DNA from: Acidobacteriaceae bacterium | Lineage (GTDB): Bacteria; Acidobacteriota; Terriglobia; Bryobacterales; Bryobacteraceae | DNA length: 45,781 nucleotides | Assembly (NCBI GenBank): GCA_020247055.1 | Contig: JADCJL010000143.1 | Location: forward strand, 1-45,781 | Direction: 5' to 3' | Part shown: piece after piece, positions 28,724 through 37,951 of the stretch | How the letters are laid out: each line of letters begins with the position of its first letter | Numbering within the stretch: position 1 is the stretch's first letter | Made by a program: the position numbers and the translations under genes | The notes under the pieces: model-generated | Seen by the model: only the letters and a program-made list of their open reading frames with translations | Told to the model about the DNA's origin: nothing | The model's database searches: none

Positions 28724-30457
28724 GTGTTATCCGGCTTCTCAGCGGCGTTGGACTCGTTCGTAGCCACTATCTTTCCCGGCGTCCTGGCATGGCTCCTGGT
28801 CAATGGTGTCGACGATCTGTTTCTGAACCTTCTCTGGCTCCGGCTCCGCGCAAAACCAGCGCCGTCCGCCGGCCAGGCGGAGCCCGAAAAAACCCTCGCC
28901 ATCTTCGTCCCCCTTTGGCAGGAGCATGACGTCGTCCGGCAGATGGTCACCCACAACGTCACCGCCATCCGCTACACCAACTACCACCTCTTCCTCGGCG
29001 GCTACCCCAACGACACCGCCACCCTCGACGAGATCCGGGCGATGGAAGACCAGTTCCCCCACGTCCATCTTTCGCTCGTCCCCCACGACGGTCCAACCTC
29101 CAAAGCCGACTGCCTCAACTGGGCCTTCCAAACCATGCTGCTCTACGAAGAGCAACGCGGCGCCCGCTTCGACGGCATCATCACCCACGATGCCGAAGAC
29201 ATGATCCACCCCGACTCCCTGCGCTGGATCAGCCACTATCTGAGTCACTACGACATGGTCCAGGTGCCCGTCCTCGCGCTGCCCACCCCGCTCACCGAAC
29301 TCGTCCACGGCATCTACATCGATGAGTTCAGCGAGTTTCAAACGCGGGATCTCCAGGTCCGCGAGTCGCTCGGCGGCTTCCTCCCCGGCAGCGGCGTCGG
29401 CACCGGCTTCTCCCGCCGGGCGCTTGAAGCCTTGGCCCGGTCAGCCGAAAACCGCATCTTCGAACCCGCCTGCCTCACCGAAGACTATGAAAACGGCTTC
29501 CGCCTCCGCCACCTCGGCTTCCGCCAAACCTTTCTGCCGATTCGCTTCGCCGCGGGCGCACCCATGGCCACCCGCGAGTACTTCCCCCGCACCTGGCGCG
29601 CCGCCATCAAGCAGCGGACCCGTTGGGCCACCGGCATCGTCTGGCAGGGCGCCGAACGCCACGGCTGGCAGGGTGGCTGGCGCCAGTGGTGGTGGCACTG
29701 GCGGGACCGCAAAGGCGTCATCGGCCACCCCGTCGGCGTGCTGTGCAACCTCCTGTTCCTCTACGGACTCCTCTGGCCCGAACGCCTACTGGCCCTGCCC
29801 GGCGCTCAGTGGCTTCCCTTAACCTTCGCCTTCGCCCTGCTCCAGGCCGCCATTCGCGTCGGCATCGTCCAGCGCTTCTACGGCTGGCCCATGGCCCTTC
29901 TGTCCCCGCTGCGCATCCCGGTGGCCAACTGGATCAACGCCTCGGCCGGCCTCCGCGCCACCCTGCGCTACGCCAAATCCCGCTGGCGCCGCGAGCCCCT
30001 TGCCTGGCTCAAAACCCAACACCAGTATCCCAACCGCTTCGCCCTCGAAGCCCACCGGCCCACCCTCCCCGAGATCCTCGTCAAATCCGGCTACCTCCCC
30101 GCCAGCGCCCTCGAAGGCAAACCAGCCGGCCGCCGTCTGCAGGACTGGCTCGTCGAAACCGGCCGCCTGAGCGAAGAGCACCTCTACGAAGCCCTCGCCC
30201 TCCAACTCTGCATGCCTGTCTGTCTGGTCAGCCCGGACACCGTCTCCCGCGCTATCGCCCGCTCCCTGCCGGCCCACGTCGTACGGGAGCATCAGATCAT
30301 CCCCGTGCGGGTCGAAGACGGCCAACTGGTCGTCGCCGGCCCCGAAGCCCCGCCCGAAACCCTACCCCTCGCCCTCCGGCCCTACACCCGCCTCGGCGTC
30401 AAGTTCGAACTGGTACCCCGGTCCACCTTCGACCAGATTCTGCAAACCCACCTCTAG
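28724..30457 (+). CDS. NfrB-like glycosyltransferase family 2 with C-terminal MshEN-like domain
   Basis: This is a 577-residue inner-membrane glycosyltransferase. A hydrophobic N-terminus (12-40) leads into a GT2 domain with HDAED 155-159, LTED ending at 254 and QRTRW 297-301, the D,D,D,Q(Q/R)xRW set of processive polysaccharide synthases. Two hydrophobic segments follow (about 336-356 and 363-382). Residues about 446-545 resemble an MshEN/GspE N-terminal domain. They contain two related helices (LPEILVKSGYL and LQDWLVETGRLSEEHLYEAL), the pattern that binds cyclic di-GMP. The order matches E. coli NfrB, reported as a c-di-GMP-controlled exopolysaccharide synthase that phage N4 requires. It is shorter than NfrB (about 745 residues), and no NfrA-like outer-membrane gene adjoins it. 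The start is GTG 28724 without a Shine-Dalgarno sequence. It overlaps the epimerase gene end by four bases. Confidence 0.87.
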   Translation: MLSGFSAALDSFVATIFPGVLAWLLVNGVDDLFLNLLWLRLRAKPAPSAGQAEPEKTLAIFVPLWQEHDVVRQMVTHNVTAIRYTNYHLFLGGYPNDTATLDEIRAMEDQFPHVHLSLVPHDGPTSKADCLNWAFQTMLLYEEQRGARFDGIITHDAEDMIHPDSLRWISHYLSHYDMVQVPVLALPTPLTELVHGIYIDEFSEFQTRDLQVRESLGGFLPGSGVGTGFSRRALEALARSAENRIFEPACLTEDYENGFRLRHLGFRQTFLPIRFAAGAPMATREYFPRTWRAAIKQRTRWATGIVWQGAERHGWQGGWRQWWWHWRDRKGVIGHPVGVLCNLLFLYGLLWPERLLALPGAQWLPLTFAFALLQAAIRVGIVQRFYGWPMALLSPLRIPVANWINASAGLRATLRYAKSRWRREPLAWLKTQHQYPNRFALEAHRPTLPEILVKSGYLPASALEGKPAGRRLQDWLVETGRLSEEHLYEALALQLCMPVCLVSPDTVSRAIARSLPAHVVREHQIIPVRVEDGQLVVAGPEAPPETLPLALRPYTRLGVKFELVPRSTFDQILQTHL

Positions 30458-31530
30458 CGCCGCGAGAGCCCCCAGACGGTGGTCGACCGCAGCGGAACCC
30501 CCTTCTTCACCACCGTCGAAGGAAAACTCGGCCGGTTCGGCGAATCCGGATAATGCTGCGTCTCAAAGCAGAATCCCGCCCGCCGCACATACTGCCGCTT
30601 ACCCTTACCGGTCAGCTTGCCGTCGAGAAAGTTCCCCGTGTAGAACTGCACCCCGGGCTCGGTCGTCGCCACTGTCAACACCCGGCCCGACCGCGGACTA
30701 TAGGCCTCAATTACCTTCCGTAGCGTCCCCGCCCCGCCGTTCAGCGCCCAGTTGTGGTCGTAACCGCCGCCAAACTGAATCTGCTGATCCCGGGCGTCTA
30801 TCCGGGCGCCGATCGCCGTCGCCTTCCGGAAGTCGAACGGCGTACCCGCCACCGCCCGCAGTTCGCCCGTCGGGATCAGCCCGGCATCCACCGGCGTGAA
30901 CCGGTCGGCGTCGATCCGCACCACGTGGTCAAGAATCGTCGCCCCGCCCGACAGGTTGAAGTAGGCGTGGTTGGTCAGATTCGCCACCGTGTCCTCGCTC
31001 GCTGCGGCCAGATAGTCAATCCGTAGCTCATTGCCGGCCGTCAGCGTGTAAGTAACCGTCACATCCAACTGCCCGGGATAGCCCTCCTCGCCCGCGGCGC
31101 TGCGGTAGGTGAACTCCACGGCGTCCGCCTTGGCCGTAGCTTTCCAAACGCGCTTATCAAATCCGCGCAGGCCGCCGTGCAGCGCGTTGGCGCCATTGTT
31201 CACGGCCAGCGAATAGCTCTTGCCGTTCAGCGAAAACCGGCCCTTGGCGATGCGGTTCCCGTAGCGGCCCACAATCGCTCCCATGTAGGGCTGCTCCTGC
31301 AGATAACCGGCCAGCGAATCAAATCCCAGCAGAACATCAAAGCCATCCGGCCCTGCCAGCGACACGACCGTAGCTCCGTAGGTCATGATCCGCGCCGTCA
31401 TCCCGGCGGCGTTTGAGAGCGTAAAAATCTCCACCGCCTGCCCGTCGGGCGTACGGCCAAAAGCCTCTTTCTTGACGGCGGCCGGCAGGCAGAGCGCGAC
31501 GGCGGTGAGCAACAGTGCAGTGCGAAGCAT
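30454..31530 (-). CDS. Aldose 1-epimerase (galactose mutarotase), exported
   Basis: This is a 358-residue GalM-family mutarotase that interconverts alpha and beta anomers of aldohexoses. NRIAKGRFSLNG, NNGANALHGG (H118), NLTNHAYFNLSG with the catalytic acid H188, D258 in GGYDHNW, and the catalytic base E323 in FETQHYPDSPN are all in place. Unusually for classic GalM, it has a clear signal peptide (about residues 1-18), so it should act in the periplasm; such exported GalM homologues are common in Bacteroidetes and Acidobacteria. It starts seven bases after the DinB-like stop and is the last gene of the run from 38629. Its stop overlaps the convergent glycosyltransferase stop at CTAG. Confidence 0.93.
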   Translation of the reverse strand: MLRTALLLTAVALCLPAAVKKEAFGRTPDGQAVEIFTLSNAAGMTARIMTYGATVVSLAGPDGFDVLLGFDSLAGYLQEQPYMGAIVGRYGNRIAKGRFSLNGKSYSLAVNNGANALHGGLRGFDKRVWKATAKADAVEFTYRSAAGEEGYPGQLDVTVTYTLTAGNELRIDYLAAASEDTVANLTNHAYFNLSGGATILDHVVRIDADRFTPVDAGLIPTGELRAVAGTPFDFRKATAIGARIDARDQQIQFGGGYDHNWALNGGAGTLRKVIEAYSPRSGRVLTVATTEPGVQFYTGNFLDGKLTGKGKRQYVRRAGFCFETQHYPDSPNRPSFPSTVVKKGVPLRSTTVWGLSRR

Positions 31531-31537
31531 CCTGCAA

Positions 31538-31984
31538 TTATAGTTGGGCTAGATGGTTCCGGTCGTGCCCGGCGATGATCTCGACGAGTGTGCGGAAGGT
31601 TAAATCACCCAACTCCGGATGCACCACCGGTTTGCCAAAAGTCTCCGCCGGCAACTGCCGCAGGAAACCGAGGAGCCACGCCCGGACGCTCGTAAAAACG
31701 GCCAGCGCCGCCGCCGGGTCAGCGTTCGCATAACTGTTCGCCCAACGGTCCTGGTCGAAGGGCTGCACCACGTAGCTCTCCTCGGCCGCCGCCTGCCGCA
31801 GACGAAACGCAAACGCCACCTCGCAGTCGGCCAGGTGCGCCAGAATCTGTCCGTAGGTCCACTTCCCCGGCGCCCAGGGCGTCGCGTACCGCGCCGGGTC
31901 AATGGCCGCCAGTCGAGCCGGCGTAGCGGCCAGCACCGCCAGCGGATCCAGGTCGCCAAGGTACTGGCCGTAGGGATTACTCAT
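31538..31984 (-). CDS. DinB-like four-helix protein
   Basis: This is a 148-residue protein of the DinB/DinB_2 fold (DinB/YfiT-like four-helix metalloenzyme superfamily). The three metal-ligand histidines expected of the fold are visible: H50 in ILAHLADCE, and H140 and H144 in GHDRNHL. KWTYGQILAHLADCE is typical. Members include bacillithiol or mycothiol transferases and many of unknown role; they are not DNA polymerase IV despite the name. Its ATG overlaps the preceding stop by one base (TAATG), and the epimerase follows after seven bases. Why it sits between exported proteins is unclear. Confidence 0.88.
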   Translation of the reverse strand: MSNPYGQYLGDLDPLAVLAATPARLAAIDPARYATPWAPGKWTYGQILAHLADCEVAFAFRLRQAAAEESYVVQPFDQDRWANSYANADPAAALAVFTSVRAWLLGFLRQLPAETFGKPVVHPELGDLTFRTLVEIIAGHDRNHLAQL

Positions 31985-34767
31985 TAAATCGGCTTAGCCT
32001 CGTACAATACCGTCTCATCATCGTAAGTCATCGCCAGGAAGTAGACCGTACCGTCATCCCGGAAATCGATGGCATTGATTCGAATCAGATAGTCCCCGTC
32101 GGGCGTCGGGCGGAAGAAGTTAATCACCTGCCGCACCTCCTCCCCGCGGCGAACCAGCAGGAAGTTGTTCCCGTTCGACTGCTGGAACAACACATCCCCG
32201 TTGCGATTGGCATCGGCGGCGATCACCGAATTAGCCACCTGCCCGTTCGGCATCACCGACGAGTTGTTGACGAGAATCTCCCAACCGCCCGACTTCCACT
32301 CCACCAGAATCGGCCCGCCCGAGGCCACGTTTAAGCCCGCAAACAGCCGCGTCCCGCCCACGCGGGACAAATTCGCAATCCCCGTCACCAGGTGGGCCCC
32401 AATCCGCGTCACGTTCGGCTCCGCCATCCGCGTCCACGTCTGCCCGTTCCAGTGGTGCAGCACCGGCACACCAACATTGCGGAACCGCAGCGAGGCTAAC
32501 ACCTGGCCTGTATCGGCCAAGGTAAACGAATCGAAGCTCGAAACAATCCGGCCATCGATCGTGCTCGCCGTGGCGGCCGTGCCACTCAGCACCAGCAACT
32601 GGCGCGCCTGGCCGTTCGACCACAGGAACATCCGATTATCCCCGGCGCTCGTCGACGAGTGGAACAACAATTCGCCATTTCCGTTCACATCGAATTGCCC
32701 CGGGTTATTCACCGTCAACGTATCAATGCGCAGCGGAAAACGGAGAATCAACTCCGGCGACCCGCCCCGCACCACGCGCCCAATACCCACGCCCGAAATA
32801 AAGTACAGATCCCCGTTCGGAGCCCGGCGCAGATTGTAAGTAGCCCCGTGAAACCCGCCAAACCACATCGTCGTGCCAAACAGACGCTCACCGGTCGCCA
32901 GAACCGCATCGAACGCCTCACCGTTCCACTCGGCCACCGAACCCGTCGTGCCGCCCGACAACAACTGCGGCGCCCCTTCGCGCGCTCCGCCAATCAAGGT
33001 GATCAGATTCACCGGCGCCGTCACCTTCAGCATCCGGCCCGACCAGGCCAGAAAATCTGGTTCCCCGCCAATCCGCACCAACCCCATCGTGAGCGTTGTC
33101 GTCCGCACCATTAGGAAGATCTCGCCCCGGGCGTTGATTGCCCCGCTCTCGATCGCTTCAACGGTAGTCGTGCCCAGCGTCGGCCGCGACAACAGGAATT
33201 GCGACTGCGGCTCGCTGCCCGGCTTCCACAGATAGACGCCATTGCCCCGGTTGTTGAACGGGTTGGCGAACAGCAGCGCCCCGTGGTTCGGGTGATAGGA
33301 GAGAATTCCAGTCTGGCCTGTCAGCTGTAACGAACGGATCTGATTCTGCCTGTCGATATGTACGTAGTGCGTCGTGTTGTTGTTCAGCACCACCGCACAC
33401 AGCAGTTCCCCGTTCTCCTCGAGCCAGAACGCCGGCGCGTTGGTGGCGCCGCCCGCGAAACTGCGGACCGTCGAACCGGCCACCGCGTCTCCCACCCCAA
33501 GCACCCGCTGCCGCGTCCCGTCCGGTAGATGCCGGAACCAAACCCGGTTGGACCCCTGCGTGAGCGAGTAGTAAGCCGAACCGTCAGCGGCAATGCCAAA
33601 GTCATTGTCCACCGTGAAGGCCGCCGTACCAAACGGATCGAAGCGGTCTGCCGTCGAAACCAGCAGTTCGTAATCCCGCTGGTCGTAGGAACGGAACAGC
33701 CCGGTGTACGTAACCGGGTTATTCTCAAACCGGAAGGTCGCCCGCACCAGCACCGCCCCGCTCGAAGCCAGCGAGTTCCGGGTGATAAAGATGTTGCCCG
33801 TAGCCTCGGTCGCGCCCAACGGCGTATTGTTCGAAAACACGGGAAAGACGCCATGCCGGTCACCGCTCGAAAGCTGGCGCCCGTTGATGTTCGTATCCTC
33901 GTACGCCAAAACCTGCCCTTTCCGCGTAATCGAGTGCGAGAACAGTTCATTGGCAAAACTGGCCGAAGCAAACCGCGGAACACCCGTGGCCGTCACCACG
34001 CTCCACTCCCCCTCGCGCCAGTTCAGCAGCGCCCCGGTCAACCCGCCCAGCGAGGCATTAACGAACACTTCGCCATCATCGGTCGCCCACACCATCGACG
34101 GCCGCGCCCGCAATTCAAATTCGCCCGGCTGCTGATTCATGTTGTGGAAGAGCCGCCGCACCCGGTACGTGCGCGGAGCATTCGTCGTCACCCGCGCCGT
34201 CACCTGCCACTGGCGCTGCAAGCCCGTCTGCACATCGCCATAGGTGAAGGTAGCCAGCACCATGTTGGCCCCCTCGGCAATCGCCGACATCACCCCCTGC
34301 GGCGTAATCCGCGCCGTTTGCGTCGTCCCGTTGCGCAGGTTGGTCACCGTCCATCCCCACGCCACCCCCGGAATCACATTGCCATCGGCGTCCAGCGCCG
34401 TAGCCGAAAACTGCCGCGTGGCGCCGACGTCCACGTCGGCCTCCTGCGGGTCAATCCGCACCTCGCTCGGAATCGTCTGCACCGCCGTCTCGGCCACCAG
34501 CGCCCCCAGCCGCGCCGCCACCCGCAACGTCCCCAAACCCCGCGCTGTCAGCAACCCACTGGAGTTGATCGTCGCAAATATAGAGTTATTGACCGACCAC
34601 GTGACCACCGCGTTCTGCAGTTGATTCCCCCCCGCATCCCGCACCACGGCCCGGAACTGCAGCGTCCGCCCCACCAGCACCTGCGAAGAGTCACTCAACA
34701 CCTGCAAAGTCGCCGGGGTCTGCGCCGCCGCCGAAACGGCCAACAGGAAGACAAGCGGTCGTAGCAT
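31984..34767 (-). CDS. Secreted protein with bacterial Ig-like domains and propeller-like repeats
   Basis: This is a 927-residue secreted protein. A signal peptide (about residues 1-17) is followed by two Big_2-like Ig domains, about 20-105 (LQVLSDSSQVLVGRTLQF ... AAR) and 108-200 (DPQEADVDVGATRQFSA). The remaining 700 residues are beta-rich with repeated units carrying phrases such as NARGEIFLMVRT, NGNGELLFHSST, ANRNGDVLFQQS and RDDGTVYFLAM. This suggests a beta-propeller built from about 50-residue blades. I cannot name the family. It is locked between the DUF1501 gene and the DinB-like gene by 1-base start/stop overlaps (TGATG and TAATG), so its expression is tied to theirs. Confidence 0.85.
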   Translation of the reverse strand: MLRPLVFLLAVSAAAQTPATLQVLSDSSQVLVGRTLQFRAVVRDAGGNQLQNAVVTWSVNNSIFATINSSGLLTARGLGTLRVAARLGALVAETAVQTIPSEVRIDPQEADVDVGATRQFSATALDADGNVIPGVAWGWTVTNLRNGTTQTARITPQGVMSAIAEGANMVLATFTYGDVQTGLQRQWQVTARVTTNAPRTYRVRRLFHNMNQQPGEFELRARPSMVWATDDGEVFVNASLGGLTGALLNWREGEWSVVTATGVPRFASASFANELFSHSITRKGQVLAYEDTNINGRQLSSGDRHGVFPVFSNNTPLGATEATGNIFITRNSLASSGAVLVRATFRFENNPVTYTGLFRSYDQRDYELLVSTADRFDPFGTAAFTVDNDFGIAADGSAYYSLTQGSNRVWFRHLPDGTRQRVLGVGDAVAGSTVRSFAGGATNAPAFWLEENGELLCAVVLNNNTTHYVHIDRQNQIRSLQLTGQTGILSYHPNHGALLFANPFNNRGNGVYLWKPGSEPQSQFLLSRPTLGTTTVEAIESGAINARGEIFLMVRTTTLTMGLVRIGGEPDFLAWSGRMLKVTAPVNLITLIGGAREGAPQLLSGGTTGSVAEWNGEAFDAVLATGERLFGTTMWFGGFHGATYNLRRAPNGDLYFISGVGIGRVVRGGSPELILRFPLRIDTLTVNNPGQFDVNGNGELLFHSSTSAGDNRMFLWSNGQARQLLVLSGTAATASTIDGRIVSSFDSFTLADTGQVLASLRFRNVGVPVLHHWNGQTWTRMAEPNVTRIGAHLVTGIANLSRVGGTRLFAGLNVASGGPILVEWKSGGWEILVNNSSVMPNGQVANSVIAADANRNGDVLFQQSNGNNFLLVRRGEEVRQVINFFRPTPDGDYLIRINAIDFRDDGTVYFLAMTYDDETVLYEAKPI

Positions 34768-36107
34768 CAGCCGAAAACCTCTTCGACGGGGCGGAACCCA
34801 TGCTCCGGAGAGGGCGTGATGTAGTAATAACGGCGTCCGGAAGGCGTATCGGTAATCGACTTGGTCCAGTCAATCCCCAACGCCGAATAGATCGTCGCCG
34901 CAATATCCTCGGTGTAGATCGCCCGGTTCCCCGACCAGCCGTGCTCCACGATATTCGCTCCGTTGGCGTCGCTCAATCCAATCGCACGCCCGCCCCGCAC
35001 CCCGCCGCCCAGCATCGCCACCGACATCACCTGCCGGTAATGGTCCCGCCCGCCGCGGCTGTTTAATACCCCCGGCGTCCGGCCAAACTCGCCCATGATC
35101 ACGATCAACGTCGAATCGAACTCTCCGGTCGCCTTCAAATCCTCCACCAGCGAACCCACCGCCCGGTCTAACTGGTTGGTCAGCGTGTGAATCGGCATCC
35201 CCTGCCCCGCGTCGAACTGGCCCACGTGGGTATCCCACCCACCCTGCGTCACGTTGATAAAGGTCACCCCGTTCCGCGCCCGCACCGCATTCCGCGCCAC
35301 CAGAAGCGACCGGCCTACCGCCGTATTGCCGTACCGGCCCTCATCGTTGGCGTCGAACTTGAAAACATTGTCCACCGCCGGGTTGTACATCATCGAACGC
35401 GCCCGGGTGTAATAACTCCCATAAGCCGCCATCGTGTCGTTATACGGTGCGCGCCGCAACGACTCATCCAGATCCTGCAAAAGCTGAAACCGGCGCTCGA
35501 AACGTTCCTGGCTCTGCGCCGCGGTGCCAAAAAACGGGTGCGTCAGCGTCGGCACACCGGTGCGCGCCGCCGGAGGCATCATCGCCTGGTACAGGCCGCC
35601 CAGAAACGTCGCGCCCTGCATCGTCTGGTTGAAGGATAAAAACGGCGGAATCAGCCCACCAGCGCCCTTCTCCCGCGAAATCACCGCTCCGATGTGCGGA
35701 ATCTCTGCCATGAAGGCCGGGTTCTGCGAACGGCCCGTCTGCATGTAAAACTGACCCCGCTCGTGCGCCGCCTCCCAACTCGAGCAGGACCGCAACACCA
35801 GCAGATCATTCCGCAGCGCCGTCAGCCTCGGAAAGTACCGGTTCGACAGCCGCAACCCGTTCGAGTAGTCCCGAATATCGACATCGGCCGGATTCCACGG
35901 GCCATCCTTCGGGTCGAAGGTGTCCATGTGGCTCGGACCGCCGTTCAAGTTCACAAAAATGCAGGCGTTCGCCGTACCGCGCGGCGTCGCGCCCCGCGCC
36001 GAGGTAACCTCGGCATCGGCATGGGCCCCAAGCAGCGCCGCCGAGGCCGATCCAAACAAAAAGTGGCGCCGCGTGTGACCGGCACAGAGAGGACGATTGA
36101 TTTTCAT
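34767..36107 (-). CDS. DUF1501 domain-containing exported protein (second copy)
   Basis: This is a 446-residue DUF1501 protein. The N-terminus has a Tat-type leader (TRRHFLFGSASAALLGAHA). Family motifs are present: FVNLNGGPSHMDTFDPKDGPW, TQGGWDTHVGQF and VIMGEFGRTPGVLNSRGGRDHY. It is divergent from the copy at 4659. ATG 36107 is chosen because the twin-arginine leader starts there. It follows the DUF1549/DUF1553 gene after 13 bases and overlaps the Ig/propeller gene by one base. Pairing with a DUF1549 partner repeats the arrangement at 2161-6014, but here additional exported proteins are added to the operon. Confidence 0.9.
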   Translation of the reverse strand: MKINRPLCAGHTRRHFLFGSASAALLGAHADAEVTSARGATPRGTANACIFVNLNGGPSHMDTFDPKDGPWNPADVDIRDYSNGLRLSNRYFPRLTALRNDLLVLRSCSSWEAAHERGQFYMQTGRSQNPAFMAEIPHIGAVISREKGAGGLIPPFLSFNQTMQGATFLGGLYQAMMPPAARTGVPTLTHPFFGTAAQSQERFERRFQLLQDLDESLRRAPYNDTMAAYGSYYTRARSMMYNPAVDNVFKFDANDEGRYGNTAVGRSLLVARNAVRARNGVTFINVTQGGWDTHVGQFDAGQGMPIHTLTNQLDRAVGSLVEDLKATGEFDSTLIVIMGEFGRTPGVLNSRGGRDHYRQVMSVAMLGGGVRGGRAIGLSDANGANIVEHGWSGNRAIYTEDIAATIYSALGIDWTKSITDTPSGRRYYYITPSPEHGFRPVEEVFG

Positions 36108-36120
36108 GGGCCAGCCTCCG

Positions 36121-37947
36121 CTAGTAGTTAAAGACAAAATCCAGCTTGTTGAGCAACGCCCACTGCAGGTCACTCAGCCATTGCGCCCGCGCACCACTCC
36201 GGTACGCCAACACCCGCGCCATCTCGCCCTCCGATGGGCCCCGAGAGAGCGTCGCCACGAACATGCGCCGAATCGCCTCCTCGTCCGAGACCGGCGAACT
36301 GTCGATTTGCAGCACCCGGTTGCGCGAACTTACCGTGGCCGTCGCGTTACCCAGCGTCCGATTCACGTTCTGAGCATCGTTCATTAAATACAATAAACCC
36401 AGAATCGAAGGCTCACTGGCGCGCTCAATCGCCAGCCAATTGCCCCGCCCCGCCTGATTCAGAAAATCCACCACGCGGAAATCGGTTGCCGGCTCGGTCG
36501 GATCCGGTAACTGGTTGGCATACAGCAGCGTCCGGCCTACCTCGGAAGCAATCATTGGTTGTTCGGTGCGGGTGGCCGTAATCATCGAGTCATAAAGCTC
36601 TTCGGCCGAAAGCCGCCGGGGTTCATGCTTGGCGAAATAGCGGACGAAGGCAGGCTGCCACCGCCCCTCGTACCGGCTCGAAAGCTGATAAGCATCGCTC
36701 GTGACCAGCAGCCGGAAGAGCGGACGGAACTGGTAGTTGTTCCGGATAAAAAAGTCCGTCAAAGCCTCGAGCAGCTCCGGATGCGTATTCTGAATCGGCC
36801 AATCCCCTGGCGGCGGCCGCTTCGGGTCCGTCCGTTCAAAATCCCACGCCTCGGGTGGGTCCACAATGCCGTGCGAGAACAGATAGGCCCAGATGTGGTT
36901 CACCGTCGCCCGGGCAAACTGCCGGTCTGCCGTCAGAATCGCGGCAAAATCCTTCCGCCACTCCCCCGTACGCGGCTTGGCCCCGTTCAGAATAAACTCC
37001 GGCTCCACCACCGCGCCCTGCCGCGCCGGACGGTTCCCCGGATTCGCCGGGTTCACCGAACCGGTGTAGGAGCCGTAAGTCCGATCGTTTAGAATCACCC
37101 GCGGCCGGAACCCGATGTTATCGTCGCTCCACCGCACAAACGTCATCCGCGATAACCACGCCGACATCCGCCAAAACTGCTGTCGCGTCCGGCGCGTTAA
37201 ATATAAGTTAATCTTTTCAAGATGACCCCGCCCATTGTGACAAGAGATACACTCCGTCTTAAACCCTAAAAACGTCGTCGTAATCTTATCGGTAATATCA
37301 TCCCAGGAGTCCTGCACCGGCCCCGCCAGGTCCATCCACCGGGCGAAAAACTGGGGACCGGGCACCGTATCCACCTCCCCGGAAGCCGATAGCAATTCCC
37401 GCACCAGGGCGTCGTAGGGCCGGTCCGCGGCCATCGAATTCCGCAGCCATTCATAGAAGGTATTCCGTCCCCGCGTGCCAATGTTTTCGTGCGCCCGGGT
37501 CACTTTAAACTTATTGGCCCAGAACGTGGTCAACTGATCCGCAAACGCCGGCGAGCCCAGCAGTTGCTCAATCAGCTTCGCCCGCTTATCCGGCGCCCGG
37601 TCCGCGGCAAAGGCTTCTACCGCTTCCGGCGTCGGAATCCGCCCCGTCAGGTCGAGATGAATTCGCCTTACAAACTCCGTATCGGAAGAGGCAGACGCGG
37701 GACGCACATTGTCCGCCGCCATCTTCGCAAACAGGTGCTGATCCACCAGATTCGACCGCGTGGTCTGCTCCCGCCCCGCCGCCGCTCCAAAGCGCGCCAT
37801 CCGGCTGAAGGCCGCGTAGGACCGGTCGAGTTCGAGCAAATCAATCTGCTCAGCCCGCACCGACTCCGGATACCGCGGACAATAAGGGTCACCAGCCAAC
37901 AAAGGGGCTGCCAGAGCGACCGTAAGGAGACAGGACTTCCTCAGCAT
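36121..37947 (-). CDS. DUF1549/DUF1553 protein with single heme-like motif (second copy)
   Basis: This is a 608-residue exported protein. The signal peptide covers about residues 1-18. The DUF1549 half contains FVRRIHLDLTGRIPTPEAVEAF and one CxxCH in TECISCHNG. The DUF1553 half contains FARATVNHIWAYLFSHGIVD and FRLLVTSDAYQLSSRYE. Unlike the PSD1-type protein at 2161 it lacks the N-terminal PSCyt1 heme domain and is about 220 residues shorter. GGAGAG eight bases before the ATG is a usable ribosome site and lies in the last codons of the HAD gene, which ends four bases upstream. ATG 37947 is chosen for the leader; in-frame starts further upstream lack one. Confidence 0.9.
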   Translation of the reverse strand: MLRKSCLLTVALAAPLLAGDPYCPRYPESVRAEQIDLLELDRSYAAFSRMARFGAAAGREQTTRSNLVDQHLFAKMAADNVRPASASSDTEFVRRIHLDLTGRIPTPEAVEAFAADRAPDKRAKLIEQLLGSPAFADQLTTFWANKFKVTRAHENIGTRGRNTFYEWLRNSMAADRPYDALVRELLSASGEVDTVPGPQFFARWMDLAGPVQDSWDDITDKITTTFLGFKTECISCHNGRGHLEKINLYLTRRTRQQFWRMSAWLSRMTFVRWSDDNIGFRPRVILNDRTYGSYTGSVNPANPGNRPARQGAVVEPEFILNGAKPRTGEWRKDFAAILTADRQFARATVNHIWAYLFSHGIVDPPEAWDFERTDPKRPPPGDWPIQNTHPELLEALTDFFIRNNYQFRPLFRLLVTSDAYQLSSRYEGRWQPAFVRYFAKHEPRRLSAEELYDSMITATRTEQPMIASEVGRTLLYANQLPDPTEPATDFRVVDFLNQAGRGNWLAIERASEPSILGLLYLMNDAQNVNRTLGNATATVSSRNRVLQIDSSPVSDEEAIRRMFVATLSRGPSEGEMARVLAYRSGARAQWLSDLQWALLNKLDFVFNY

Positions 37948-37951
37948 AGAC

